A stretch of DNA of 64,000 nucleotides from Adineta vaga (lineage: Eukaryota > Rotifera): the NCBI GenBank assembly GCA_021613535.1, contig CP075492.1, positions 13,206,001 to 13,270,000 of the forward strand. Direction: 5' to 3'. The notes beneath the pieces were generated by a model. That model did no database searches, had not been told where the DNA came from, and worked only from the letters and a program-made list of their open reading frames with translations. Every line of letters starts with the position of its first letter. Position 1 is the first letter of the stretch. Position numbers and translations under genes: made by a program. Shown one piece after another: positions 55,293 through 64,000 of this stretch.

Positions 55293-57187
55293 ATGAAAAG
55301 AAAAATGAAAAAATTCAGAATAATCTTTCTATTAAATGTGGTGGGGTATAGTTCTTTACTCCACATTTATTATCTCGATTAGTGGGGATCAGCATCTCAA
55401 TGCCATGGTCCTTTTTAGTAAACAACATACGATCAATAGTGAACCAAGTCCGTATGCCTGTAATCGACCAGACGGTCTATCATCTTCATCTTTGATCGTC
55501 ACCATAGCCTCTTTGAATATATCGAGTACTGTCTATTAGAGCAGTGATCAGATCAATGTTACCTGGACTCTTGTACCGATTCAATGTAAAGATGATTTCA
55601 TTGCTTTTATTTTGCTGAGATACCACTTCATGCCGGTAGATATATCACTTTATTCTTTCAGTTATCATCAAACAACTAATCTTCTTCTTATAATTCTAGC
55701 TTGCGAATATTTTGACTACGAATTTATTAAAGATCAACAAACTGGCATGTCATGGCATATGATTAATCTTCGACGACCACCAATTTCGTTACTATTCACG
55801 TGATCATACTTGTTCGGGCAATTATTCTCTTATTGCTGTATCTCCTCTTGTTCGACCATTGAACATCAATGAACCAGTTCATGTTCATCTTGCTTATGGT
55901 GATCGAATCGATCAAATGTTTGTATCCTATCTCACCAACTCATCACAATACATTCCACAATGCCAATATGGATTCTCACCTTCATCTCTTCAATTTCATC
56001 GGAATGGCACAACAACAACATATACTGCATCTGATATGTGTGAAGGTAAAGCAAATACATGGGGTCCACAAGCATTCATTGATCCAGGATATATGCATAC
56101 AATACTACTTGAAGACCTGCGTCCATCGACAACTTATTATTATCGTGTTGGATGTGATGTACATGGTTGGTCATCGATACATTCATTTACGAATCGACCA
56201 GGAAGTGGAGATGAAGCAGTGACAATGATAGCATACGGTGATATGGGTTTGTCACCAGTTGAACCAGGTGCAAAATCCACGATGGATCAAGTAATAACAC
56301 GAGTACATTCGATCAATGTAACATGTTTATTACATATTGGTGATATTAGTTATGCTCGAGGCATTGCTGCTCAATGGGATGCATTCATGACTCAAATAGA
56401 ACCTATAGCTGCTCATGTTCCATATATGGTTGGAATAGGTAATCATGAATATGATCATGAAACTGGTGGTGACAAAGATCCAAGTGGTGCACCAGGTCCA
56501 GGTGGATTTCGACCAGGATGGTTATTACATTATACGATACAGAGACATTATCTTTTTTCTACATCATTACTTTGTTTTAGGGGTGATTATGGTCGTGATT
56601 CAGGTGGTGAATGCGCGGTGCCAATGGTACATCGATTTCATTCACCATCTAATGGCAATAGTCTATTTTGGTATAGTTTCGATGTTGGTCCAGTACATGT
56701 CATTTATTATTCTACGGAACATGATTTTCGTCGACCATCGATTCAATTCAAATGGCTCGAAAATGACCTTCGCTCCGTAGATCATACTCGTACTCCATGG
56801 ATTATTGTAACTGGACATCGCCATATGTTTACATCAGAAGCAGAATCTACTGGCGAAAGTCAAATTCGACAAATGCTCCAGTTATATTTAGAACCATTAT
56901 TTTATCAATATCATGTCGATCTTAATCTTTTTGCACATCGACATTCGTATGAACGATCATGTGCTATGTATCAACAGAAATGTATCAGTGATGGTATTAC
57001 TAATGTTTTGATTGGCATGGCTGGACAAAATCTTGATAGAGATTCATATACTCCTGTTGAATGGAGTAAATATCATGATCAACAATTTGCATATACAACT
57101 ATAGTTGCAAATCGAACATATCTACATTTTACATACTATCATAGCAATGATGATCTAATAGCTGATGAATTTAGTCTTCAAAAATAA
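55293..57187 (+). pseudogene. Purple acid phosphatase-like, copy 2, 5' half broken
   Basis: Tandem paralogue of copy 1. The 3' part is a clean 442-residue frame (ATG 55859 to 57187) with all metal motifs: AYGDMGLS, HIGDISYARG, GIGNHEYDH, VTGHRHMF and FAHRHSYER. Its intron near 56520-56581 happens to lack stops and keeps frame when unspliced. The 5' part carries several lesions: the signal-peptide frame (MKKFRIIFLLNVVGYSS) is not the frame of the mature start (QHLNAMVLFSKQHTINSEPS); TAG at 55537-55539 replaces an expected Met codon in TVY-x-SSDQ; a one-base deletion near 55605 shifts the frame; and a two-base deletion near 55782 shifts it again relative to copy 1. A secreted full-length product is therefore unlikely. 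A cytosolic protein starting at 55859 would lack the signal peptide and part of the N-terminal domain. Confidence 0.75.
55748..56277 (+). repeat. near-identical tract shared with 53551-54082 (candidate gene conversion), copy B
   Basis: Partner of the tract in copy 1, offset by 2197 bases before and 2195 bases after a two-base deletion. It begins at TGTCATGGCA and ends in GGTGCAAAATC. Confidence 0.85.
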
Positions 57188-57549
57188 GCTTTCGAACCCA
57201 AAATGAATGTTTTTGTTTCTGCTGTAAAGACTGTATTTATGATATTCTTGATGAAATCACAATGTGTCACCATTTACAATAAGCATTGTATTGATGAAAA
57301 GCGAATAATTGTCCTTATATACCTTTTGATGATGCTATCATTAATTGATCTTGATAAATCTAAATATTAGAGATAAATAAATTTGTATGTCCATTTTCGA
57401 AAAAGAAGAGTCATCTTTACTCGATCAAGTGCTTCAAAAATTCGATCTACTTTGTATGGAAAGTATTTCATTAAATCAAAATATCTTTCTCGCATTTGAT
57501 TATCTCGTTCAATCTGGCGTTCAGTAGGATTCACCGTTTTAATTCCTAA
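57188..57549. other. intergenic; small unassigned open frame
   Basis: Mostly AT-rich. A minus-strand frame at 57367-57558 reads TERQIERDNQMRERYFDLM and looks protein-like, but it has no clear partner exon; unassigned. Confidence 0.35.
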
Positions 57550-58181
57550 TAAAAGCACTGTAAAATATCAAAGGATATCAGTGAATAAAGAGATACGTTG
57601 ATTAAAACTAGAATAACCAAAATATAAACCATCAGAAAAATAAGCAGCTTCGACATCAAAAGAAAAACCAACCATGTAAGTAGTGTATAAAACGACTGAT
57701 GAGAATAGAAAGAGAATAAAAACAGTAGCAATTGGTAATAATTGAATTACTATTTTCTTTTTTGTAGATTCGTGATTGCCGGGTAAAATAAAGAAACATG
57801 AACATATGAAAGGAGGAAAACAATGAAAGACAAGTCGTTTTGATTTCGTTGCAAATTAAGATGAATGAAAGATTAGAATATGACGTTCAATCGAAGTCCA
57901 AGCCATTAAATCTGTTATCATTACTGTAACAGTTAAATCCAAAAATATTCCAAGCATACAACAGTAGTACCATCAAAGAAAGCAATAAGAAGAACAAGAA
58001 TAACAACATGATTATTGAGAGCTGTACGAAATGCTTGGTTATACAATAAACAATAAAGATTAATAATAGAAGCTATAACTGAAGGAATTGCAGTTACTAA
58101 ATAGAGAGATACACGAACAGAATCAGTGATTATCATTTGAATTATTAGAAAGATGTGAAATAAACTAAAACAAAAGTACAT
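57550..58181 (-). pseudogene. Relic of a bdelloid-type orphan GPCR
   Basis: The minus strand opens with a TM1-like part (RVSLYLVTAIPSVIASIINL) and NHVVILVLLIAFFDGTTVV (TM2 region), then stops near 57933. A different frame resumes with TDLMAWTSIERHILIFH, the ERH form of the post-TM3 motif, and stops after HSS. Further on come KSKRLVFHCFPPFIC, then QLLPIATVFILFLF and YFSDGLYFGY, which resemble the TM6-TM7 area. The sequence that should encode TM4-TM5 and the second extracellular loop is missing. Frame changes, a stop and internal loss in only ~630 bases make this a pseudogene. The SIERHILIFH and QLLPI blocks recall a rotifer orphan-receptor family I know from memory. Confidence 0.6.
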
Positions 58182-58544
58182 TGATAACCATATTTTGACA
58201 GCGCTAGAAGAAACATCCTTTTACAGTTGCAAGATGTAACGTTGAATAAATAGAAAAGCCAGAAGGCATTCTAAACGACGTCATTTATAATCTTAGAATA
58301 GACCATTGAATCGTATCTGTATAAAGTAGACAGTGAAAAACACATGAATCAGAAGAAAAAAATCTCTCGCGTTGTTGACCTCGGTCAGTTATTCGTCGTT
58401 CGATTTAACATAGAAGAAAAGAGAAAAAAAAATGTAGACATCTTTTCATCGTGACCATTTCTTCATTAGTAACAACGGGTGAAGGGCAACATAGCATCGA
58501 TTTATACTTGCAAATCTTTTTTTTTTATTATTGAAATATATACC
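58182..58544. other. intergenic, nothing recognised
   Basis: About 360 bases between the GPCR relic and the start of the proline-rich orphan gene; presumed promoter. Confidence 0.45.
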
Positions 58545-59510
58545 ATGACACCAACACCACCGAAATTTGGCGTAAAGTTTTTAACACGGAAAGAACGTAC
58601 GGTTCGACGAGTGACTAAATGTGAAACACGAGAAATTAAAAAACGTACGTTATCTATCTTTTTGAATTTAATTCTAATTAATTCACTGTAACTTTAGGTT
58701 TAGAACCTACACCACCACCACCTTCATCATCTCCGACAAAAACAGTCAAACCACGTATTGCTCCTGCTCGTCCAAAACCTGCAACTCTCGTAAAAGTTCG
58801 TGAACCAAAGAAGATTATTAAACCAATGGCAGAAATATCAAGTAATAAAAAAGAACAAGTTCGACCGCCACCAACACCACCACCACTACCACCATCAGCA
58901 GTGAATCGTTCATTACCTACGGGTCGTACATTACAGACAACTGATTTACAAAAACTATCTCGTTTAACTTGTTCACGTGAATTTAGTTTTTTTCATAAAG
59001 AAATTAAATGTGAATTGAAAACTAACGAACATCAATTGGCATTTTTTCAAACGAAATTATATCATTTAAAAAATGAGTTTATTAATCAAAATTCTGAACA
59101 ATTAAATTTAGAACAAATTCGTATTTATTTTGCTGAAGCTCTTCAAAAGAATATCGATCGAAGTATTAAACCTGATGAATTCAATACCTTAGCCAATAAA
59201 CTTAAACAAGATATTAAACAAGTAAGATCATGCGTTTTTTGTTTTTGTTGAAAAATTTATTCTAATGATTAATTTTCTTATCAAGGCAATTGATAAATGG
59301 TTAAAAAAGAAAGAATTTGGTAAACAAAATCGTGCTTTAAGTGATTATTCACAAAAACGTCAATCACGTATTCGTGAACTGATTAAAGAAACAATTGAAG
59401 AAACAAAAAAACAACAGAGTAATTCTCAAGTTTCTTCGGTAGAAGAATCGCAGGTGTCTATCGTAGAGGGTTCTGAAGATCAGTGTCAAGTAGTAGAATG
59501 TATTGATTGA
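58545..59510 (+). CDS. Orphan proline-rich, coiled-coil protein
   Basis: Three exons from ATG 58545 (MTPTPPKFGVKFLTRKERTV). The first intron (about 58646-58697) joins in frame as REIKKR-LEPTPPPP; the second (about 59221-59285) joins KQDIKQ-AIDKWL. Composition changes along the chain: a basic N terminus, a Pro-rich middle with PPPTPPPLPPS (candidate SH3- or profilin-binding site), then a long helical region rich in Glu/Lys/Gln (KLYHLKNEFINQNSEQLNLE; RIRELIKETIEETKKQQ) consistent with a coiled coil, and an acidic C terminus. Consistent codon use and clean splice joins argue that it is real. I do not recognise the family and assign no function. Confidence 0.6.
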
Positions 59511-59813
59511 TTATAGGTCCTTTTTTTGTCTTTGTAGTCTTTTTCTTTTTAAATTTGTATCATCCTTTTTTTTCCTTCTATTGTCTTCTGTTTTGTAACC
59601 GTTTATATCAAAGAAATCCAAGTTCTTAAATGAAAATAATCATGAATGATTAGAAAGTTTATTGAATATCACTGTGGTCGAATCATGTAATCTTACATTC
59701 AGATTTTTATTCATGAAACAACTGGTGAAAAATGAAGAGAAAGAATCTTACCATCATTTGAAAAATATAGTTACCTTATGAGAGATCAACGAGTATAAAA
59801 AATAATATAATGA
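59511..59813. other. spacer between convergent genes
   Basis: About 300 T-rich and AT-rich bases between two 3' ends. Nothing recognised. Confidence 0.5.
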
Positions 59814-60185
59814 CTATGGATTTTTAGTGATCGTTACTGAATGAATAAGATGTTCGATCATTCGTTTTTCCGTAATATTGACACCATTTCCATTGGATTC
59901 AAATACATATGTAACATCGATCAGACGATCATCATGAGTTGTTCTTAATAAAGCACGAATACGATGATGATCATTGTTCTCATAACTATGTTCTAGAAGA
60001 GTAACACCTGCATTTGAAGATTGAAAATCTTTTTCATAAGTAGGACGCATTGCTTCAGCACCTCGAAGAACCATTTGACCATTGAATATAACACAACAAT
60101 CGGGATGAAGAAAACTGATTATTTTGTTAATATCATGATGATTATAAGCAGACAAATAGTCTAACAAACGATCATATGTTTTCAT
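59814..60185 (-). CDS. NTF2-like / SnoaL-like fold protein
   Basis: Intronless 123-residue protein from ATG 60185. The pattern is that of the NTF2-like alpha+beta barrel superfamily (SnoaL/DUF4440 type): a helix RLLDYLSAYNHHDINKIISF followed by HPDCCVIFNG, then GAEAMRPTYEKDF, and paired strands HHRIRALLRTT and LIDVTYVFESNG. Such proteins include small isomerases, dehydratases and ligand-binding proteins, so substrate cannot be inferred. No signal peptide. The size is right for a complete domain. Small single-exon genes of this type are frequent in bacteria; origin is undetermined. Confidence 0.6.
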   Translation of the reverse strand: MKTYDRLLDYLSAYNHHDINKIISFLHPDCCVIFNGQMVLRGAEAMRPTYEKDFQSSNAGVTLLEHSYENNDHHRIRALLRTTHDDRLIDVTYVFESNGNGVNITEKRMIEHLIHSVTITKNP

Positions 60186-60777
60186 TGCGTAAAAATCAAA
60201 TTCTCGTCTCTTTCAAAAGTACAATGCAAATTGCAAAACTCAAAGCATGTAGCTTGTGGACAATCTTATTGGTTCCTGATGATCACGGAATAGGAATAGT
60301 TGTGAATCAGAATTTACTAATAATAATAGTTTTAATATTTCGTTTACAATGTATTATAGTGTTTGAATAGAATTGAAACGTTTACAGTGTCAATGAAGAT
60401 GTCGCTTTCATATCACTAGTGTACTATACTTATAATTGCATTTTAAACCTATCTGATCCAATACTGAATTAATTTCCAGTAATTAAATGGAGAAAAGATA
60501 AACAGTATCTTATATCGTACTATCAATTTATGAATATAAACATCTGGGTCAACCTCGTATTCAAGTATTTAGTGACATGTGGAATATTGTTGACTCAACG
60601 TATTCGTATTCGTTATTTATTTAATGTCGTCACTATTAGAATACGAAAAGGTTGTATATTGTCATCTGATAAGTATTTTTTCTACTAGTACAATATTATC
60701 AAATCTTTATCTTAAACAACTTATTACAAACTATATATATATATATTTATATAAACTATTATCGAATTTGAATACAA
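60186..60777. promoter_or_regulatory. divergent promoter region with (TA)n run
   Basis: About 590 bases between the starts of the NTF2-like gene (-) and the glycosyltransferase (+). A (TA)n run at about 60732-60748 sits ~30-45 bases before the glycosyltransferase ATG and could serve as a TATA-like element. Confidence 0.35.
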
Positions 60778-62192
60778 ATGGAGCATGATCAGAATCAATT
60801 AGGCAAACGAATTTTTATTCCAGCAATTGGTTCTTTCGGAGATGTCAAACCTTATTTAATTCTGGCTAAAGAACTTAAAAAACAAGGTTATATTGTATGG
60901 CTTGGTGTTCATAAACGTTTCGAACAACAAGTAAAAGATAATGGTAATATACATTTCGTTCGTCTCATTCTATAATCCTACGTTGAATATAATTATAGGT
61001 TTTCTTCTAAAATTTAGGTATTGACACAATAGAAATTGGTGGTGATATGGAAATAGTATTATCAACAACGGCAGATGGAATAGAACTTCAACGAAATCCA
61101 AGTGTTTTCAAAATAAATTTGATAAAACGTGTTTTTTTACCATTGATGGAAGAATGGTTTAATGGTATTCTTTCGGGTTTACAAAATGCTGATTTAATTA
61201 TTCTATCAATCACATCTATTATAGCTGGATTAGCTTGTATTGAAAAATATCCGAATATGAAAGCAATTGGTATCTATACATATCCTTGTCGACCTTCAGC
61301 TGAATTTACTCCACCTGCTCTAAATGGTAAAAGTGAAAGTTTATTTCAATGGATTAATCTACTTAAATGGAAACTATTTGAGTATGGTGCATCGAATATG
61401 TATACTGATAAAATCAATCAACTTCGTGCAAATATCCATTTACCACCAATGAAAGTAAATTACGATCAAATGATTCGATCCATTTTTAAGAAACCATTAT
61501 TAACAGCAACGATCTATTCGAAAGGTTTACTTGCACGACCTAATGATTGGTCTGAAAATGACTTGATGGTTGGTCCAATTCTTTCCGAAGATGATAATGA
61601 TGATTTTCAACCATCCGATGAGCTTCGAACTTTTCTCAATCAATGTCAAAATGAAAAGATTATTTATATTGGAATTGGATCAATGATGAGTATTATGTTT
61701 GGAAACGATGAACAACTACAATTTTTAATGCACATTCAAAATGTTATTCAAAATATAAAATACAAAGCTATAGTTTCGTTAGTTGGATTTCAAACAATTA
61801 ATAATGATCAATTATCTAATACTGATAAAAATCTGTTTTATTTAAAACAAAGCATTCCTCATACATGGCTATTTCCAAAAATATCAGCTGTCATTCATCA
61901 TGGAGGAGCAGGTACAACTCACACTGGCTTACGATATGCATTACCAACATTAGTACTACCATTTGGTGCTGATCAACCTTTTAATGGTGATCGAATCTTT
62001 ATCAATAAGCTTGGACCAAGACCTATTCCTATACGTCAGATGAATGTGAGAAATTTGACGAATGCAATTGAAGATTTATTCAATAATTATACGGAATATC
62101 GAAAGAATGCAGAAAAGATTAGTCAATTGATTCAAAATGAAAACGGTCTTGGTTGTTGTATTGAACTAATTGAAAAAGAATTTAATTTATGA
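60778..62192 (+). CDS. Sterol 3-beta-glucosyltransferase-like GT1/GT28 glycosyltransferase
   Basis: Two exons: ATG 60778 to about 60956, then about 61019-62192, joined as KDNG-IDTIEIGGD through a GT-AG intron. The N-terminal domain begins RIFIPAIGSFGDVKPYLILA, the GT-B acceptor-side motif (G-S-x-GDVxP) of UGT80/ATG26-like sterol glucosyltransferases and bacterial relatives. The C-terminal donor-binding domain has IIYIGIGSMMSI, then LKQSIPHTWLFPKISAVIHH followed by GGAGTTHTGLR, and LPFGADQPFNG, the typical nucleotide-sugar binding pattern. Total about 440 residues; no PH, GRAM or transmembrane part, unlike fungal ATG26 or animal microsomal UGTs (no C-terminal membrane anchor). Predicted role: transfer of a hexose from a UDP-sugar to a sterol or other lipid. 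Animals usually use the microsomal UGT family, so foreign origin is possible. Confidence 0.82.
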
Positions 62193-62235
62193 TATTTTCT
62201 ATCGATTTTCAGTTTTTCTGTTCTAATTTATTATT

Positions 62236-63433
62236 TCATAATAATAAACTTAATTTCTTTTCCTCCCAAAACTCAGGATCATCTTTTATAACTTTAATTG
62301 AATCATTGACATGAATAGTGCCAGAAACAGAACGATTCTCATCAGTTGGCGCTAAATCAACACCGAATAAAGCATTAGCACCATACGGATCAGGTTTACA
62401 ACGAAAGCTAAGATGAAATAGTTCTAATGAAAAGTAAAACTATAAAATAGAATTATTACCTTCGTAATGTTTTCCATGGTTCTAATTTAGGATCTTTGAT
62501 ACCCGTCTTTTGATCAACTGTTGGTAACAAGCATCTTGAAAATTGAAATAAGTATTGGAAACGAATCATTAATAGAAAATAAACATACCTAAGACACGGA
62601 GCAATCCAAGTTAGTTTAACATTACCAACTTCAATTTCACGCCAATGATCCTACATATCAGATATGAACTTAATTATGGTGTTTCTCTCATATCTAAATC
62701 ATAAAACTTACTTCTGCAAATGGTTTTTTCGTATCGGTGACAATAATATTGGGTCGAAAATTATAAACTTCAATTTTCTTCTCTAATCGTGTATTGAGAT
62801 CAGACACGGATTGTAATGAACACAAATGCAATGCACTCATATCATGATAGGCAGCTACATCTCCATCTCGAGCAACGTTTGGTACATCAGCATTTTTCGT
62901 TAAACGGCCTTCAAATTTCTCATCATCAAACACGACTAAATCGAGTTCATCTTCGGTTTGAAAATAAGTTCGAAGCCAGTAAGAAACATTATCATCATAA
63001 CGTAAACCAAGAATTGAATCATCCCAACATCTAATTAAAGATATTCATTGATAAATAATCTTTTTTTTTCTCAAAAAGGAAGTTATATTTACTGGCACTG
63101 CATCACTTCTTTTGGTAATGTATTTACTGATATAAATAAATCGGGCATATTCGGGGCTCGAAGTACAAGACCATTTTCGACAACTACAGGTTGAATAAGT
63201 GCCATACGTGGTAAAACACGTTGAGTTTGATGTCGACCATTTTTAACGATCATCCATCGTCTAAACAAATAGATCGAAAAGTGTGGATTTAAACTATGTC
63301 AAAAATATACATACCGATCAAATATTCGAGGATTTGATGGAAAAGCTAAACCATATCTTGTTACGAAAGCTTCTTGTACTTTTATACCAGCACAGGATTT
63401 TACGGGATAAATAACTAATTCATGTACGTGCAT
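62236..63433 (-). CDS. MOSC-domain molybdoenzyme, MARC-like
   Basis: Mo-cofactor protein of the MARC/MOSC family (amidoxime-reducing component). About five exons from ATG 63433. The N-terminal MOSC beta-barrel domain starts MHVHELVIYPVKSCAGIKVQ and continues RWMIVKNGRHQTQRVLPRMA. Then CWDDSILGLRYDDN and YWLRTYFQTED. The MOSC core contains YHDMSALHLCSLQSVSDLN, IEVYNFRPNIIV, FAEDHWREIEVG and the Mo-ligand Cys region WIAPCLRCLLPTVD; the C terminus is SGTIHVNDSIKVI. Splices checked (FDR-RWMIV and LR-SFRC) are in frame. The N-terminal mitochondrial membrane anchor of vertebrate MARC is absent. Catalytic Cys retained. Confidence 0.83.
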
Positions 63434-64000
63434 TTCGTTTTTTACTAAAATTTATATGTGATAGAATCGAATCTACGCGTTAGAAAGAGAAAAAGATGAA
63501 TATAAAGTAGAAAAGATTAGTTATTTTGCGTTCTTACTGTCGATAACCTCAAACGGGAGAAGCACGTGGTATATAACATAATCTAAAGATTTAGTGGAAA
63601 CGCATCGACTTTTCACGCTGATAAGATTCTATCAGTCACTAAATGAAGATAATCGATGTAAAAATATATCAAAAGCATTTAAAGAATATTTATTGAGCTA
63701 AATGTCAACATTAAATCTATCCTTTTTTTGTAAGCAATAAATGATTTGTATATAATAATTGAAAGATATTTTATGACTGTAATCTTTCTTCAACATTTTC
63801 ACAAATATGATCCCTTCTATTCTGTCTGTACGATGTAAATAAAAGATAATTCAAAGAACTATGTTGTTAAGAGCAATTTTGTCTTTACTTTTTGATTTAT
63901 ATGTTCAATCTTGGTCTTACTGTTGATCTCTTACCCTAGGAAAAGTATCTTGATTTAAGAAGCATAGAAAAACCTTTAGATCTAGTTGTTAATCAATCAT
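63434..64000. other. 5' flank of the MARC-like gene, end of window
   Basis: About 570 AT-rich bases. No gene recognised; promoter of the MOSC gene is expected here. Confidence 0.45.

Noticed and set aside
57367-57558. Minus-strand 63-codon frame next to the GPCR relic
   Set aside because: It contains a plausible helical peptide, but no start context, homology or adjoining exon; kept only as a note.
1-64000. CRISPR arrays, insertion sequences, operons or prokaryotic origin
   Set aside because: No regularly spaced repeats, no complete transposase and pervasive spliceosomal introns; the window is eukaryotic.

Overview
The window looks like a piece of an invertebrate nuclear genome, most likely a bdelloid rotifer. 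The DNA is AT-rich. Genes lie close together on both strands and are cut by many short GT-AG introns, mostly about 50-70 bases. Animal-specific genes are present (UNCX homeobox, STK33, ARHGAP21/23-type RhoGAP, Na+/K+-ATPase beta, INPP5F, class A GPCRs). Several others belong to families I recall as expanded in bdelloids: ADP-ribosyltransferase/TPR-type proteins, F-box/LRR-like proteins, B-box proteins and orphan 7TM receptors. The rotifer assignment rests on remembered family resemblance, not on a search.

Layout. 0.2-9.4 kb: M13 metallopeptidase (-), peroxiredoxin-like protein (+), Na+/K+-ATPase beta (+), RidA-family protein (+), UBAP1-like ESCRT-I protein (-), HDDC2-type HD phosphohydrolase (-). 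10.5-14 kb: STK33-type kinase (+) converging on a frameshifted orphan GPCR (-). 14.3-18.5 kb: a decaying patch with a single-pass surface protein whose frame is interrupted, an ART/TPR relic and a clearly broken F-box/LRR-like gene. 18.9-22.3 kb: tRNA-Leu(UAA), an orphan membrane protein and a peptide-type GPCR. 24.5-32.7 kb: one large INPP5F (Sac2) gene on the minus strand. Two of its introns carry other genes on the plus strand: tRNA-Ala(AGC) plus an intronless B-box gene in a 1.8-kb intron, and an aminergic-type GPCR in a 2.7-kb intron. 32.8-35.6 kb: DR1 (NC2beta) and an AGPAT5-like acyltransferase. 38.8-39.6 kb: UNCX homeobox gene behind 3.2 kb of non-coding DNA. 40.7-48.2 kb: a DIPP Nudix hydrolase and a PDZ-PH-RhoGAP gene. 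50.7-52.3 kb: an HMG-box protein and an intronless phosphonoacetaldehyde hydrolase of bacterial type. 53.1-57.2 kb: tandem purple acid phosphatases, the second broken in its 5' half, sharing an almost identical ~530-bp tract that looks like gene conversion. 57.5-58.2 kb: a GPCR relic. 58.5-63.4 kb: an orphan proline-rich coiled-coil protein, an NTF2/SnoaL-like protein, a sterol-glucosyltransferase-like enzyme and a MARC-like MOSC protein.

There is no operon logic; neighbours are mostly unrelated housekeeping or signalling genes. Loose functional themes are phosphoinositide and phospholipid metabolism (INPP5F, AGPAT5, DIPP) and phosphorus scavenging (phosphonatase beside two acid phosphatases). 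The strongest leads are the nested genes inside INPP5F, the conversion tract between the phosphatases, the phosphonatase as a candidate horizontal acquisition, and the cluster of decayed bdelloid-family genes.
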